Below are positions 8,580 through 17,639 of a stretch of 63,764 bases of DNA, piece by piece. The DNA lies in assembly GCF_000768685.1 (NCBI RefSeq), contig NZ_AVPK01000013.1, positions 1 through 63,764 of the forward strand, in the 5' to 3' direction. How positions within the stretch are numbered: the first letter of the stretch is position 1; each line of letters starts with the position of its first letter. The position numbers were made by a program, and so were the translations under genes. The stretch comes from Knoellia subterranea KCTC 19937 (lineage in GTDB: Bacteria > Actinomycetota > Actinomycetes > Actinomycetales > Dermatophilaceae). The notes below the pieces were generated by a model. It was not told where the DNA came from, did no database searches, and saw only the letters and a list, made by a program, of their open reading frames with translations.

Positions 8580-9559
8580 CCACGGGCATGGGCGAGGTGA
8601 CAGCGGCGGGTGACGGGCCGGCATACCGGGCCTCTGACTGGACGCTCGAGGCGCTCCTCAGCGCCAAGGGTGACCAGCGGATCTCCATCGTCATCCCTGC
8701 CAAGAACGAGGAAGCCACCGTCGGCGAGGTTGCCGCACGCATCATTGCGGACCTGGGCGGGCTCGTCGACGAGGTCGTCGTCATCGACTCCGACTCGACC
8801 GACGCAACGGCGGAGGTCGCCCGGTCCGCGGGCGCAAAGGTGTTCTCCGCCAGGGAGATTCGCGCCGACCTAGGTTCGGTGCCGGGCAAGGGCGAGGCGC
8901 TGTGGAAGTCGCAGTTCGTCACGACGGGCGACGTCTTGGTCTTCGTCGATGCGGACCTCATCGACTGGGGGACGCACTTCGTCACTGGGCTCCTCGGACC
9001 GCTCCTCACGCGCGATGAGGTGCGACTGGTCAAAGCCATCTATGACCGGCCGATGATCGACGCGACCGGGCGTGAGGAGGAGTCGGGCGGTCGGGTCACC
9101 GAGCTCGTTGCCCGCCCGTGGCTCGCGCTGCACCGGCCCGAGCTTGCAGGTCTCGTCCAGCCGCTCTCGGGTGAGTGGGCGATCCGCCGTTCGACGTTCG
9201 CGAGCTTCGAGGTGCCGGTGGGCTACGGGGTGGAGATTGCAGCCGTGCTCGACACCGCTGACCGGTTCGGGGTCGACGCCATCGCGCAGGTCGACCTGGG
9301 GCTGCGCACCCACCGTCACCACCGGCATGACACGCTCGGCCTCATGGCAGTCCAGGTCCTTGCCGCGGCTGAGCGCCGTCGAGCCGCGGCGCCCGGGGGC
9401 GGTTCGCAGGACGCCTCGGTCACGTTGCGGCAGTATGCGCGCGGGCCGGAGGGCTTCGAGCCCCGGGTGAGCGAGGTCGGCGTGGGGGAGCGGCCTGCGG
9501 GCGTGACGGTCGGTATGCCGGCCCACGCAGAGCGTGGGACCCGCGCGGAGTCCCGATGA
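8576..9559 (+). CDS. gpgS: glucosyl-3-phosphoglycerate synthase
   Basis: About 327 residues, GT81/GT2-like. RISIVIPAKNEEATVGEV is the nucleotide-binding start, VVVIDSDSTDAT follows, PGKGEALWKS matches the family, and VFVDADLI holds the metal-binding DxD. It transfers glucose from a nucleotide sugar to 3-phosphoglycerate, the first step to glucosylglycerate and methylglucose lipopolysaccharide. The GTG at 8576 overlaps the previous stop (GTGA); an ATG 12 bases later is an alternative. It lies directly beside a folP2-like gene, as in mycobacteria. The C-terminal tail beyond about residue 290 is low-complexity and carries an octamer at 9513. Confidence 0.88.
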   Translation: MTTGMGEVTAAGDGPAYRASDWTLEALLSAKGDQRISIVIPAKNEEATVGEVAARIIADLGGLVDEVVVIDSDSTDATAEVARSAGAKVFSAREIRADLGSVPGKGEALWKSQFVTTGDVLVFVDADLIDWGTHFVTGLLGPLLTRDEVRLVKAIYDRPMIDATGREEESGGRVTELVARPWLALHRPELAGLVQPLSGEWAIRRSTFASFEVPVGYGVEIAAVLDTADRFGVDAIAQVDLGLRTHRHHRHDTLGLMAVQVLAAAERRRAAAPGGGSQDASVTLRQYARGPEGFEPRVSEVGVGERPAGVTVGMPAHAERGTRAESR

Positions 9560-10428
9560 GCGACCTCACCTTCCGCCTCGGCTCGCGCTCGTTCGATGCG
9601 CGCTCCCGACTCGTCATGGCCATCGTCAACCGAACCCCGGACTCGTTCTACGACAAGGGCGCGACGTGGCGTGAGGACGCCGCGTTCGAGCGAGTGCGCA
9701 CCGTCGTCGCTCAGGGCGCGGACATCGTCGACATCGGTGGGATCAAGGCGGCGCCCGGAGTCGAGATCGGGCCGGAGGAGGAGAAGGAACGCGTCGTCGA
9801 CTTCGTCGCCGCCGTGCGTGCCGAGCACCCCGAGCTGTTGATCTCCGTCGACACCTGGCGCGCGTCGGTGGGGCGGGCCGTGCTCGAGGCCGGGGCGGAC
9901 ATCCTCAACGACGCCTGGGGTGGGGCGGATCCGGAGCTCGTCGAGGTGGCTGCCGAGTTCGATGCCGCCGTCGTCTGCACCCACACCGGCGGTGTGACGC
10001 CCCGGACGCGTCCGCACCGGATCGAGTACGACGACGTCGTCGCGTCGGTTGTCGATTCCCTTGTGGCACAGGCGGATCGGGCGGTCTCGGTTGGAGTCGC
10101 GCGGGATCGGGTCGTCATCGACCCGGCGCACGACTTCGGCAAGAACTCGTGGCACTCCCTCGAGGTGACGCGGCGGCTGGACGAGCTCACCGCACTGGGG
10201 TGGCCGCTGTTGGTGTCCTTGTCGAACAAGGACTTCGTCGGCGAGGCCCTCGACCTGCCGGTGGGGGAGCGCCTCACGGGCACCCTGGCGGCAACGGCGA
10301 TCTCGGCGTGGCACGGCGCCCACATCTATCGCGTCCACGAGGTCGTCGAGACCCGACAGGTGCTCGACATGGTGTCCGTCATCGCCGGGGACTTGCCTCC
10401 TGCTCGAACCGCGAGGGGGCTCGCGTGA
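9556..10428 (+). CDS. folP2: dihydropteroate synthase family protein (FolP2-like)
   Basis: A 290-residue pterin-binding TIM barrel. MAIVNRTPDSFYD is the signature first strand, GADIVDIGGI the second, and ISVDTWRASV, DILNDAWGG, CTHTGG, IDPAHDFGKN and LVSLSNKDFV follow in the expected order. Adjacent to gpgS, as Rv1207-Rv1208 in M. tuberculosis. FolP2 paralogues are reported not to be the housekeeping dihydropteroate synthase, so sulfonamide-target activity should not be assumed. The substitution to GGIKAAPG where canonical FolP has GGESTRPG supports divergence. ATGA overlap with gpgS. Confidence 0.85.
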   Translation: MSDLTFRLGSRSFDARSRLVMAIVNRTPDSFYDKGATWREDAAFERVRTVVAQGADIVDIGGIKAAPGVEIGPEEEKERVVDFVAAVRAEHPELLISVDTWRASVGRAVLEAGADILNDAWGGADPELVEVAAEFDAAVVCTHTGGVTPRTRPHRIEYDDVVASVVDSLVAQADRAVSVGVARDRVVIDPAHDFGKNSWHSLEVTRRLDELTALGWPLLVSLSNKDFVGEALDLPVGERLTGTLAATAISAWHGAHIYRVHEVVETRQVLDMVSVIAGDLPPARTARGLA

Positions 10429-11105
10429 TCACCGATGTCGTCGTCGTCCCGGGAGCGCTGTTGTTGCTGCCGGAGTATCAGGGGCGTGTCGCCGCTGCTC
10501 CGGGGTTGCTCGAGTCGTGTGTTGGTGCGGTGCGCGACGCGGTCGCATCGGCGCACCACGTCGTCGTCGTGCACGGCACCGACCGTGAGCCGCGCAGCGC
10601 CCGCCCGGCAGCAGGTCTGCGGGTGGCCGACCACCTGCTCGGAGCCACCCACGAGAACTTCGACGTCGAGCATGTCGGCGTGGCGTGGGACGCGTCCGTT
10701 GCCGACTGCATCGCGCTCGGCCGAGCTGTCGCCGACCGTGAGGATGAGCGCTCGGGCAACCGGGCAACGACGCTTCTGGTGGTGGCCGACGGCTCGGCTC
10801 GTCGCACGGAGAAGGCGCCGGGGCACTTCGACGAGCGGGCCGCTGCTGTTGATGACTCCATCGTCGGCGCCGTCCGGGACGCGGCCGACGGAGGGCTCGA
10901 CCGGCTCCTCGACCTCGACCCGACGCTCTGCGCTGACCTGCTCGTGACCGGCCGTGCACCCCTTCAGGTCCTCGCTGCCGCAACCGGCGAAGCACTCGGC
11001 GGAGGGCACGAAGGTGAGCGGACGGCATACGAGGTCGTGTCGTGCGAGGTGAGCGACCCGTTCGGGGTGCTCTACGTCGTCGCCCACCTGCGCGCCCGCG
11101 CCTGA
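10425..11105 (+). CDS. class III extradiol dioxygenase subunit B (LigB)-like protein
   Basis: A 226-residue protein. It matches the actinobacterial LigB-like proteins in having VPGALLLLPEY at the N-terminus, HVVVVHG, TTLLVVADGSARRTEKAPGHF (His in the family position), LLVTGRAPLQVLAAA and DPFGVLYVVAHL at the end. The GTG start (10425-10427) overlaps the folP2 stop. The family looks structurally like ring-cleavage dioxygenases, but the cellular substrate is not established. It is the sixth and last gene of the coupled run that begins with fgd. Confidence 0.75.
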   Translation: MITDVVVVPGALLLLPEYQGRVAAAPGLLESCVGAVRDAVASAHHVVVVHGTDREPRSARPAAGLRVADHLLGATHENFDVEHVGVAWDASVADCIALGRAVADREDERSGNRATTLLVVADGSARRTEKAPGHFDERAAAVDDSIVGAVRDAADGGLDRLLDLDPTLCADLLVTGRAPLQVLAAATGEALGGGHEGERTAYEVVSCEVSDPFGVLYVVAHLRARA

Positions 11106-11113
11106 AACTTTCG

Positions 11114-11142
11114 CCGCGCGTGTCGAAAGTCGCGACGCGCGG
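11114..11142. terminator. hairpin after the fgd-to-LigB operon
   Basis: CCGCGCGT (11114-11121) pairs with ACGCGCGG (11135-11142) around a 13-nt loop, 8 bases after the operon stop. Confidence 0.5.
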
Positions 11143-11191
11143 TCGGCGCACAGGGTGACGGACCACCCGACGCACCGACCAAGGAGTCACC

Positions 11192-11473
11192 ATGTCGTTC
11201 CAGGCCTACCTCGACGCAGCCGAGAAGAAGACCGGCCGCACCCCGCAGGAACTTGTCGACGCCGCCCACGCCCGCGGCTTCGGCCCCGAGACGAAGGCCG
11301 GTGAGATCCTCGCCTGGCTGGCCGACGACCACGGGCTCGGCCGCGGACACGGCATGGCGCTCGTCCACGTCATCAAGAACGGGCCGACCATTCCGGGCAC
11401 GCACGTCGGGTCGGCCGGACCGCACCGCGACGACTCGACGGTGCTGCGCCTCGACGGGCTCGCCGCCCGCTGA
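11192..11473 (+). CDS. DUF4287 domain-containing protein
   Basis: A 93-residue soluble protein: FQAYLDAAEKKTGRTPQEL, then GEILAWLADDHGLGRGHGMALVHVIKNG, which is the DUF4287 core. AAGGAG precedes the ATG at 11192. Monocistronic between a hairpin and the scar at 11,630. Function unknown. Confidence 0.85.
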   Translation: MSFQAYLDAAEKKTGRTPQELVDAAHARGFGPETKAGEILAWLADDHGLGRGHGMALVHVIKNGPTIPGTHVGSAGPHRDDSTVLRLDGLAAR

Positions 11474-11486
11474 CCGGCCCGTCGAT

Positions 11487-11630
11487 TCAGTCCAGGCCGA
11501 GTCCTTCCTCGCGCGCACGCACGATGGCGGCGGCACGGTCGCGCACCGCGAGCTTCGTGAGGATGTTGGACACGACGTTGCGCACGGTCTTGGGCGAGAG
11601 CGTGAGACGGCGCGCGATGGTGAGGTTGTC
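11487..11630 (-). pseudogene. 3' fragment of a LuxR-family response regulator (HTH only)
   Basis: Only the C-terminal recognition half of a LuxR-type HTH remains: DNLTIARRLTLSPKTVRNVV, then SNILTKLAVRDRAAAIVRARE and a TGA at 11487-11489. The frame stays open upstream, but from about 11,631 it only reads the antisense of a dioxygenase gene. The receiver domain and the first HTH helix are missing. It meets a 5'-truncated gene of opposite orientation, so a single deletion probably removed both missing parts. Confidence 0.75.
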
Positions 11631-12353
11631 GTGCTCGATGACCCGGACTGGCTCGGGCAGCTCAAAGCCTGGTCGCAGGCCCTGCCCAAGCCGCGGGCGG
11701 TCGTCATCATCTCCGCCCACTGGGAGAACGCGCCCGTCGCCATCTCCGGCGCGGCTGCGGGGACGCCGCTCGTCTATGACTTCGGTGGCTTCCACCCGCA
11801 CTACTACACGCTCCAGTACGCGACGCCCGACGCGAGTGACCTCGCCCGGCGCCTCGCCGGAGTCCTCGGTGGCATCACGCCGATCCACCACCACGTCGAC
11901 CGCGGACTCGACCACGGCGCGTTCATCCCGATGATGGCGATGTATCCCGCCGCCGACGTCCCCGTCGTCCAGCTGAGCATGCCGAGCCTCGACCCCGTCG
12001 CACTGCACCGCCTCGGCGTCAAGCTCCGGGCGCTGCGCGACGAGGGCGTCCTCGTCATCGGCTCCGGCTTCATGACCCACTCCTTCGCGGTCATGCGCAA
12101 CCCCGCGCTCGCCGGTCACACGGAGGCGTTCGACGAGTGGGCGGCGGACGCGCTCGACCGTGGTGACGTGGATGCGCTCACGGACTACGTCGCCAAGGGT
12201 CCCGGTGCGGCGGTGTCGCACCCGACGGCCGACCACTTCGTCCCGCTGCTCCTCACCCTGGGTGCCGCGTCCGACGTCGGCCGCCCGCAGGTGAAGCACA
12301 TCATCGACGACACGAAGTTCCTCAACTCGATCCGCTCGATCCAGGTCGCCTAA
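11631..12353 (+). pseudogene. 5'-truncated extradiol dioxygenase (4,5-DOPA dioxygenase/YgiD family)
   Basis: About 240 residues: LDDPDWLGQLKAW, then AVVIISAHWE, LVYDFGGFHPHYY, GLDHGAFIPMMAMYP, VPVVQLSM, GSGFMTHSF and HPTADHFVPLL. Family members begin about 20 residues earlier with a GHGSP-type segment that holds one of the zinc-binding histidines, and this part is absent. The later metal-site histidines in SAHWE and MTHSF remain. A GTG at 11631 could restart translation, but the product would lack the first metal ligand. I therefore call it inactivated by the deletion that also truncated the luxR gene. Confidence 0.75.
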
Positions 12354-12393
12354 CAGACCCCGGACGGGGCTGGCAGGGCTGCATACTGCGGGG

Positions 12394-13734
12394 ATGCCGG
12401 CGTCGCCACGTACCTTGCCCTCCGCTCGGCTCACCCGGGCTCAAACGGCGGGGTATGCCGCGGGGTCGGTCGGGACGGGCGGCTTCGGCACCCTGCCGGG
12501 TCTGGTCCTCGCGTACTACCTCACCGACACTCTCGGGGTTGCTGCCGCGCTCGCGGCCGTCGTCGTCCTCCTGCCGAAGGTCTGGGACGTCGTCATCGAC
12601 CCGGCGATCGGTGCCCGGAGCGACGCCGAGGTGTCGGCGCACGGCTCGCGGCACCGGCTCATGACTCTCGGCGCGCTGACCCTGCCCGTGGGTTTCATCG
12701 CGATGTTCGCGGTGCCCTCAGGAATGGACGGGGCCGCAGCCGCGGTCTGGGTGGCCGTCGCGTTCGTCCTCGCGACGACGTCGTTCAGCCTCTTCCAGGT
12801 GCCCTACATCGCCGCACCTGCTGACCTCACCGACGACTACGCCGAACGCACCCGGATGATGGCGTGGCGCGTCGGCGTCCTCGCGCTGGCGATCCTCGCA
12901 TTCGGGGCGGGGGCACCGGGCATCCGGGACGCCCTCGGGGGAGGTCGCACCGGCTATCTCGTCATGGCGATCGTCAGCGCACTGGCCCTCATCGGCGGCA
13001 TGCTCGCAACGGCACGCAGCCTGCGCGGCCACGAGAGCCGCCCCAACGCGACGGCCGAATCCCCCTCTCTCCGTGCGGGACTCGCGGCTCTGCGGGAGCT
13101 ACCGAGGTTCCGCGCACTCCTCATCGTCTTCGTCCTGCAGGCCCTCGCCACAGGCATCGTGCTCGCGGCCGCGCAGTACGTCGCGACCTATCTCCTGGGC
13201 TCACAGTCGTGGGTCAGCGTCCTCTTCGCCGCCGTCGTCGCGCCCTCCCTCTTCGTCATGCCGCTGTGGAAGCGGCACGCGGCCGCACGAGGCAAGCGGA
13301 CGGCATACGCGACGTCTTCCTGGCTCTTCGTTGCCGCCTGCCTGCTGCAGGTTCCGGCGCTCGCCCTCGGCTGGGTGTGGCTGTCGATCCTCGCGCTCGC
13401 GCTCGGCGGTGTCGCGTATGCCGGGATGCAGCTCTTCCCGCTCGCGATGCTTCCCGACGTGGTCCAGGAGGCCGGGCGTGAGCGTGGGGGCGCGATGAGT
13501 GGGGTGTGGACGGCACTGGAGACCGCCGGGCTGGCGCTCGGGCCCGGCGTCGTCCTGCTCATGCTCGCGGCGGGAGGGTTCGTGTCGAGCGCCGGTGATC
13601 CGGTGGCGCAGCCGAGGGCGGCCGAAGTCGCGATCGCGCTGGCGTTCACCATCGTGCCCGCCGTCCTGGCGCTGGTGTCGCTCGTCGGGTTGCGTCGCTA
13701 CGAGGAGCCGGAGGTTGCCGCTGATGTCCGCTGA
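12394..13734 (+). CDS. GPH/MFS-2 family sugar:cation symporter-like transporter
   Basis: A 446-residue membrane protein with about 12 helices. LPKVWDVVIDPAIGARSD is the MelB-like cytoplasmic loop motif with its conserved Asp, and VPYIAAPADLTDDYAERTRMMAWRV is the second family signature. Members import glycosides, pentosides or hexuronides, and related proteins move other anions. Its stop overlaps the following PLP enzyme by 11 bases, so the pair is coupled. Whether it carries that enzyme's substrate or product is inference. Confidence 0.85.
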   Translation: MPASPRTLPSARLTRAQTAGYAAGSVGTGGFGTLPGLVLAYYLTDTLGVAAALAAVVVLLPKVWDVVIDPAIGARSDAEVSAHGSRHRLMTLGALTLPVGFIAMFAVPSGMDGAAAAVWVAVAFVLATTSFSLFQVPYIAAPADLTDDYAERTRMMAWRVGVLALAILAFGAGAPGIRDALGGGRTGYLVMAIVSALALIGGMLATARSLRGHESRPNATAESPSLRAGLAALRELPRFRALLIVFVLQALATGIVLAAAQYVATYLLGSQSWVSVLFAAVVAPSLFVMPLWKRHAAARGKRTAYATSSWLFVAACLLQVPALALGWVWLSILALALGGVAYAGMQLFPLAMLPDVVQEAGRERGGAMSGVWTALETAGLALGPGVVLLMLAAGGFVSSAGDPVAQPRAAEVAIALAFTIVPAVLALVSLVGLRRYEEPEVAADVR

Positions 13735-15139
13735 TGAGGTGCTGGGACGGCTGCGTGCCTATCGCGAGCACGACGCTCCGACGCACGGCGGGCGGGTCCT
13801 CTCGTACGTCTACGACCACGGCCTCCCCGAGCTCGATGACGTTGCGGCACAGGCGATTCGGCTCCTCCAGCCGGTCAACGGCCTCGACCCGACGACGTTC
13901 CCTTCGGTGGCGCTCATGGAGTCGGACATCGTGGCGTTCGGGCGCGCGATGCTGCACGGACCGGATGCCACGGGGTCGGTCACGTCCGGTGGCACGGAGA
14001 GCTGCCTGCTCGCGGTCAAGGCCGCGCGCGACCTGTGGGTGGCACGCGGAGGGGTCGGCCGGCCGCGGCTCGTCCTCTCGACGTCGGCGCACGCAGCGTT
14101 CCACAAGGCGGCGCACTACTTCGGGCTCGACGTGACGGTGGTGCCGGTGGACATGGAGACAGGGCGGGCGGACAGCGCCGACGTCGTCGCGGCGCTCGGC
14201 CCCGACGTCGCCCTCGTCGTCGTGTCCGCGCCGTCCTATCCGCACGGCGTCATCGACGACGTCGCCGTCATCGCTGGTGCTGCAGCCGATCGCGACATCC
14301 CGTGCCACGTCGACGCGTGCGTCGGCGGTTGGGTCCTCCCGTTCTGGGAGGAAGCGGGCGGAGAACCGTTGCCGCAGTGGGACTTTCGCGTACGCGGCGT
14401 GAGCAGCATCAGCGCCGACATCCACAAGTACGGCTACGCGCCCAAGGGCTCGTCCCTCCTCCTCTTCGCCGACAGCGAGCTCGACCTCGCCCGCTACTTC
14501 GCCATCACGGACTGGCTCGGCTACCCCGTCGTCAACCCGACGATGCTCGGCACCCGGTCGGCCACGTCGCTCGCCGCCGCGTGGGCGGTGGTCCAGACCC
14601 TCGGAACCGACGGGTATGCCGGCCTCACCCGTCGCGTCGTCGCCGCCACCTCCGGGGTGGTCACCGCGGTCGAGGGCATCGAAGGGTTGCGGGTGAAGGG
14701 GGAGCGGAGTGGTCCCCTGGTGGCCGTCGCGACGGATGACAGTGTCGACGAGTCGCGGAGGGTGGACCCGCTCCTGTGGACGGCGGCCGTCGCCGAGCGG
14801 GGCTTCGTCCTCCAGGGACAACCGGCTCTCACTCAGGCGGACGGCACGTGCATCCCGCACACGGCTCACCTCACCATCACGCCGGTGACGGAGGGGCTGC
14901 TCGACGAGCTTGTCCCCACGCTGGTCGAGGCTGCCGACGTGGCCCGGGGACACGCCCTGCCGAGCCCAGAAGCGTTGTCCCACACCGGCATACCGGATCC
15001 TGTCGCTCTTGCGGATGGTGCCCGAGCGGGCGGCGACCTCGACCTCACGACCGTTCTGTCGCTCATCGAGGCGCTGTCCCGTGAGGACTCCGCCCGACTG
15101 CTGTCGGCCTTCCTCCAGCGGTTCACCGCCCCGCGCTGA
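13724..15139 (+). CDS. PLP-dependent group II decarboxylase/sphingosine-1-phosphate lyase-like enzyme
   Basis: A 471-residue fold type I PLP enzyme. VTSGGTESCLLAVKAARDLW binds the phosphate, TSAHAAFHKAAHYFGLDV stacks on the ring, HVDACVGGWVLPFW holds the cofactor Asp, and SADIHKYGYAPKGSS holds the Schiff-base Lys. This arrangement is closest to sphingosine-phosphate lyase and glutamate/aromatic decarboxylases. The ATG at 13724 overlaps the transporter gene. The C-terminal 70 residues are less conserved. Substrate unknown; an amino-acid decarboxylation or phospho-aldol cleavage is expected. Confidence 0.82.
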   Translation: MSADEVLGRLRAYREHDAPTHGGRVLSYVYDHGLPELDDVAAQAIRLLQPVNGLDPTTFPSVALMESDIVAFGRAMLHGPDATGSVTSGGTESCLLAVKAARDLWVARGGVGRPRLVLSTSAHAAFHKAAHYFGLDVTVVPVDMETGRADSADVVAALGPDVALVVVSAPSYPHGVIDDVAVIAGAAADRDIPCHVDACVGGWVLPFWEEAGGEPLPQWDFRVRGVSSISADIHKYGYAPKGSSLLLFADSELDLARYFAITDWLGYPVVNPTMLGTRSATSLAAAWAVVQTLGTDGYAGLTRRVVAATSGVVTAVEGIEGLRVKGERSGPLVAVATDDSVDESRRVDPLLWTAAVAERGFVLQGQPALTQADGTCIPHTAHLTITPVTEGLLDELVPTLVEAADVARGHALPSPEALSHTGIPDPVALADGARAGGDLDLTTVLSLIEALSREDSARLLSAFLQRFTAPR

Positions 15140-15260
15140 GCGATCCGCGTCGCTCACCCGGGGTCCGACGGACGGGTGCACCCCGAGAACCGGACGTGGG
15201 CACTTCCGGGGGCGGACGGCATACGCCAAGGTGGAAGGACGACTCGCGAAGGGAACGTCC

Positions 15261-15872
15261 ATGCAGAGCGTCATGATCGACCTCATCATCTCCCTCGACG
15301 GCTACGCGGCGGCCGATGGTTGGCCGGGGCTGTGGGGGGTGGAGAGCCCTGAATATCTCGATTGGCTGGGGGCGCAGGACACCGACTACACCGTGCTGTT
15401 GGGTGCGAAGACCTATCGGCTCATGTCGGACTTCGCGGCACAGATGCCGGACGATCCGGGCTTCGTGCAGATGGCGGAGATGCCCAAGGTCGTCTTCTCG
15501 TCGACGCTGGACGAACCCTTGTCGTGGGCGAATTCCGTTCTCGTGAGGGAGGATCCGGTCGCCTGGGTGCGTGAGCAGAAGGAGTCCGGGCCGCGGCCCA
15601 TGCGGACCCTGGGCAGTCTTTCGGTATGCCGGTCGCTCCTTGTCGCCGGGCTCGTCGACCGTTTCCGTGTGGTCGTCTTTCCCTTCATCACGGGCGCGAG
15701 GGGGCAGGAGCGGATCTTCGACGGCTATCCCGACATCGGGCTCGAGCTCGTGGAGAGCAAGACGTTCGACAAGGGGATGCAGCTGCTTGAGTACGTCCCG
15801 ACGGTGCTCGACGGACCGCCCGCCGGTGGGCTTGGCTCGATGCCGGAGTCGCAGCCCGACGGTGGCCGATGA
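15261..15872 (+). CDS. RibD C-terminal/dihydrofolate reductase-like protein
   Basis: A 203-residue protein of the DHFR/RibD_C fold: VMIDLIISLDGYAAADGW, VLLGAKTYRLM, MPKVVFSSTLDEP, TLGSLSVCRSLLVAGLVDRF and FPFITGARGQERIF. These are the nucleotide and fold motifs of stand-alone bacterial RibD-like reductases, common in actinobacteria. The ATG at 15261 follows GAAGGG. Substrate not known. Octamers lie upstream (15217) and inside (15624). Confidence 0.82.
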   Translation: MQSVMIDLIISLDGYAAADGWPGLWGVESPEYLDWLGAQDTDYTVLLGAKTYRLMSDFAAQMPDDPGFVQMAEMPKVVFSSTLDEPLSWANSVLVREDPVAWVREQKESGPRPMRTLGSLSVCRSLLVAGLVDRFRVVVFPFITGARGQERIFDGYPDIGLELVESKTFDKGMQLLEYVPTVLDGPPAGGLGSMPESQPDGGR

Positions 15873-15997
15873 GGCCGGCTTTTGCTCGGTGGTCCGCGCT
15901 GATACCTCGGTCTGTGCGTTGTCGGGGGAGAGGCGTAGCGTGACGCCGGACCGACCGTCGGGGCCGGCCTTGATGCATGTCCGGCGAGGAGACCGCG

Positions 15998-17500
15998 ATG
16001 TCGGTGAACGACCAGGTGAGCACGCGCCAAGACGGTGGTGACGCCGCATCGGCGCCGGGGCCCAGTCCGTGGCCAGCGCTGTGGGCGATGGTGCTCGGCT
16101 TCTTCATGATCCTCGTCGACACGACGATCGTCTCGGTCGCGACGCCGGCGATCATGGAGGGCCTGGACACCGACGTCAACGGTGTCGTATGGGTGACGAG
16201 CGCCTACCTGCTGGCCTATGCCGTGCCGCTGCTCATCACCGGTCGGCTCGGTGACCGGTTCGGTCCCAAGAACCTGTATCTCATCGGGCTCGCCGTCTTC
16301 ACGGCCGCGTCGCTGTGGTGCGGGCTCACCGACTCCATCGGGGGCCTCATCGCGGCCCGCATCGTTCAGGGTCTCGGCGCCTCGATGCTCACGCCGCAGA
16401 CGATGGCCGTCATCACACGCACCTTCCCGGCCGCCTCGCGCGGACAGGCGATGGCCCTCTGGGGTGCAACGGCCGGTGTCGCCGTCCTCGTGGGCCCCAT
16501 CCTCGGTGGCGTCCTCGTGGATGGCCCCGGCTGGGAGTGGATCTTCTTCGTCAACGTGCCCGTCGGCCTCTTCGGAATCGCGCTCGCGGCGCGGCTCGTG
16601 CCGAAACTCGAGACGCACGCGCACACCTTCGACTGGCTCGGTGTCGTCCTGTCCGCGGTCGGCATGTTCCTGCTCGTGTTCGGGGTGCAAGAGGGCGAGA
16701 CCTACGACTGGGGCACGATCAACGGGTTCGTCTCGGTGCCGCTCCTCATCGGCGCCGGGCTCGTCGTCATCGCGGCCTTCCTGTGGTGGCAGCGACGCAA
16801 CACGAGCGAGCCGCTGTTGCCCCTCGGCCTGTTCGGCGACCGCAACTTCTCCTTGGCCAACGTCGCGATCACGTCGATCGGGTTCTCCATCACCGCGATG
16901 GGCTTCCCGCTCATGCTCTTCGCCCAGGTCGTCCTCGGGCTGTCGCCGACGCGAGCGGCGCTCCTGCTCGTCCCGATGGCCGTCGTCTCGATCCTGCTCG
17001 CTCCGGTCGTCGGCAAGCTCACCGACCGTATGCACCCGCGCCAGCTCGTCACGTTCGGCATCGCCTGCACCGCTGCGAGCCTGTTCTGGCTGAGCCGCAT
17101 CATGACGCCGGACGTGCCGACCTGGCAGCTGCTGCTGCCGATGACGCTCATGGGTGTGGGCAGCGCCTCCATGTGGGCGCCGCTCGGCGCGACGGCCACT
17201 CGGAACCTGCCCATCCGCCTGGCGGGCGCCGGGGCGGGCGTCTACAACACGACCCGTCAGGTCGGGGCGGTCCTCGGCAGTGCGGCCATCGCCGCCCTCA
17301 TGGAGAACCGCCTCACGGTGCACCTGCTCGGAATGTCCTCCGACGGTGGCGCGCTCCAGCGGGCCACGGGGGCGATGCCGCCCGAGGTCGCGGACGGCTT
17401 CGCGCAGGCGATGGCCCAAGCGCTGGTGCTGCCGGCTGCCGTCCTCGTCGTGGGTGTGATCGCCGCCCTGATGTTCGAGCGCCCCGGCCACCAGGTCTGA
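15998..17500 (+). CDS. MFS drug transporter, DHA2 (EmrB/QacA) family, 14 TM
   Basis: About 500 residues with roughly 14 helices. FFMILVDTTIVSVATPAIM is the first-helix signature with the membrane Asp, LLITGRLGDRFGPKN is MFS motif A, and GWEWIFFVNVPVG lies at the usual place. DHA2 exporters use the proton gradient to expel lipophilic drugs or metabolites. GAGGAG at 15985-15990 supports this ATG; a possible earlier ATG at 15977 has no ribosome-binding site. A 13-bp hairpin follows the gene. Confidence 0.88.
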   Translation: MSVNDQVSTRQDGGDAASAPGPSPWPALWAMVLGFFMILVDTTIVSVATPAIMEGLDTDVNGVVWVTSAYLLAYAVPLLITGRLGDRFGPKNLYLIGLAVFTAASLWCGLTDSIGGLIAARIVQGLGASMLTPQTMAVITRTFPAASRGQAMALWGATAGVAVLVGPILGGVLVDGPGWEWIFFVNVPVGLFGIALAARLVPKLETHAHTFDWLGVVLSAVGMFLLVFGVQEGETYDWGTINGFVSVPLLIGAGLVVIAAFLWWQRRNTSEPLLPLGLFGDRNFSLANVAITSIGFSITAMGFPLMLFAQVVLGLSPTRAALLLVPMAVVSILLAPVVGKLTDRMHPRQLVTFGIACTAASLFWLSRIMTPDVPTWQLLLPMTLMGVGSASMWAPLGATATRNLPIRLAGAGAGVYNTTRQVGAVLGSAAIAALMENRLTVHLLGMSSDGGALQRATGAMPPEVADGFAQAMAQALVLPAAVLVVGVIAALMFERPGHQV

Positions 17501-17585
17501 GGCCGCGCCTCGCCCCACCGGTACTCGGACCCGTGGCCCTGCGAGGTCCCGGCCTGCGACGGTGCGGACCACCGCCCGGAAACGG

Positions 17586-17624
17586 CGAAACCGCAGGTGC
17601 GCGGACGGCATACCTGCGGTTTCG
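17586..17624. terminator. hairpin terminator containing an octamer copy
   Basis: CGAAACCGCAGGT (17586-17598) pairs perfectly with 17612-17624. The octamer CGGCATAC (17606-17613) spans the loop and the base of the 3' arm. It lies between the MFS gene and the convergent tRNA-Phe. Confidence 0.7.
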
Positions 17625-17639
17625 TGGAGTTTCGAACTC

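Noticed and set aside
15725-17611. A 628-codon minus-strand frame opposite the MFS transporter
   Set aside because: It is strongly biased to Arg, Asp, His and Glu, has no domain, and lies entirely opposite well-supported DHFR-like and MFS genes.
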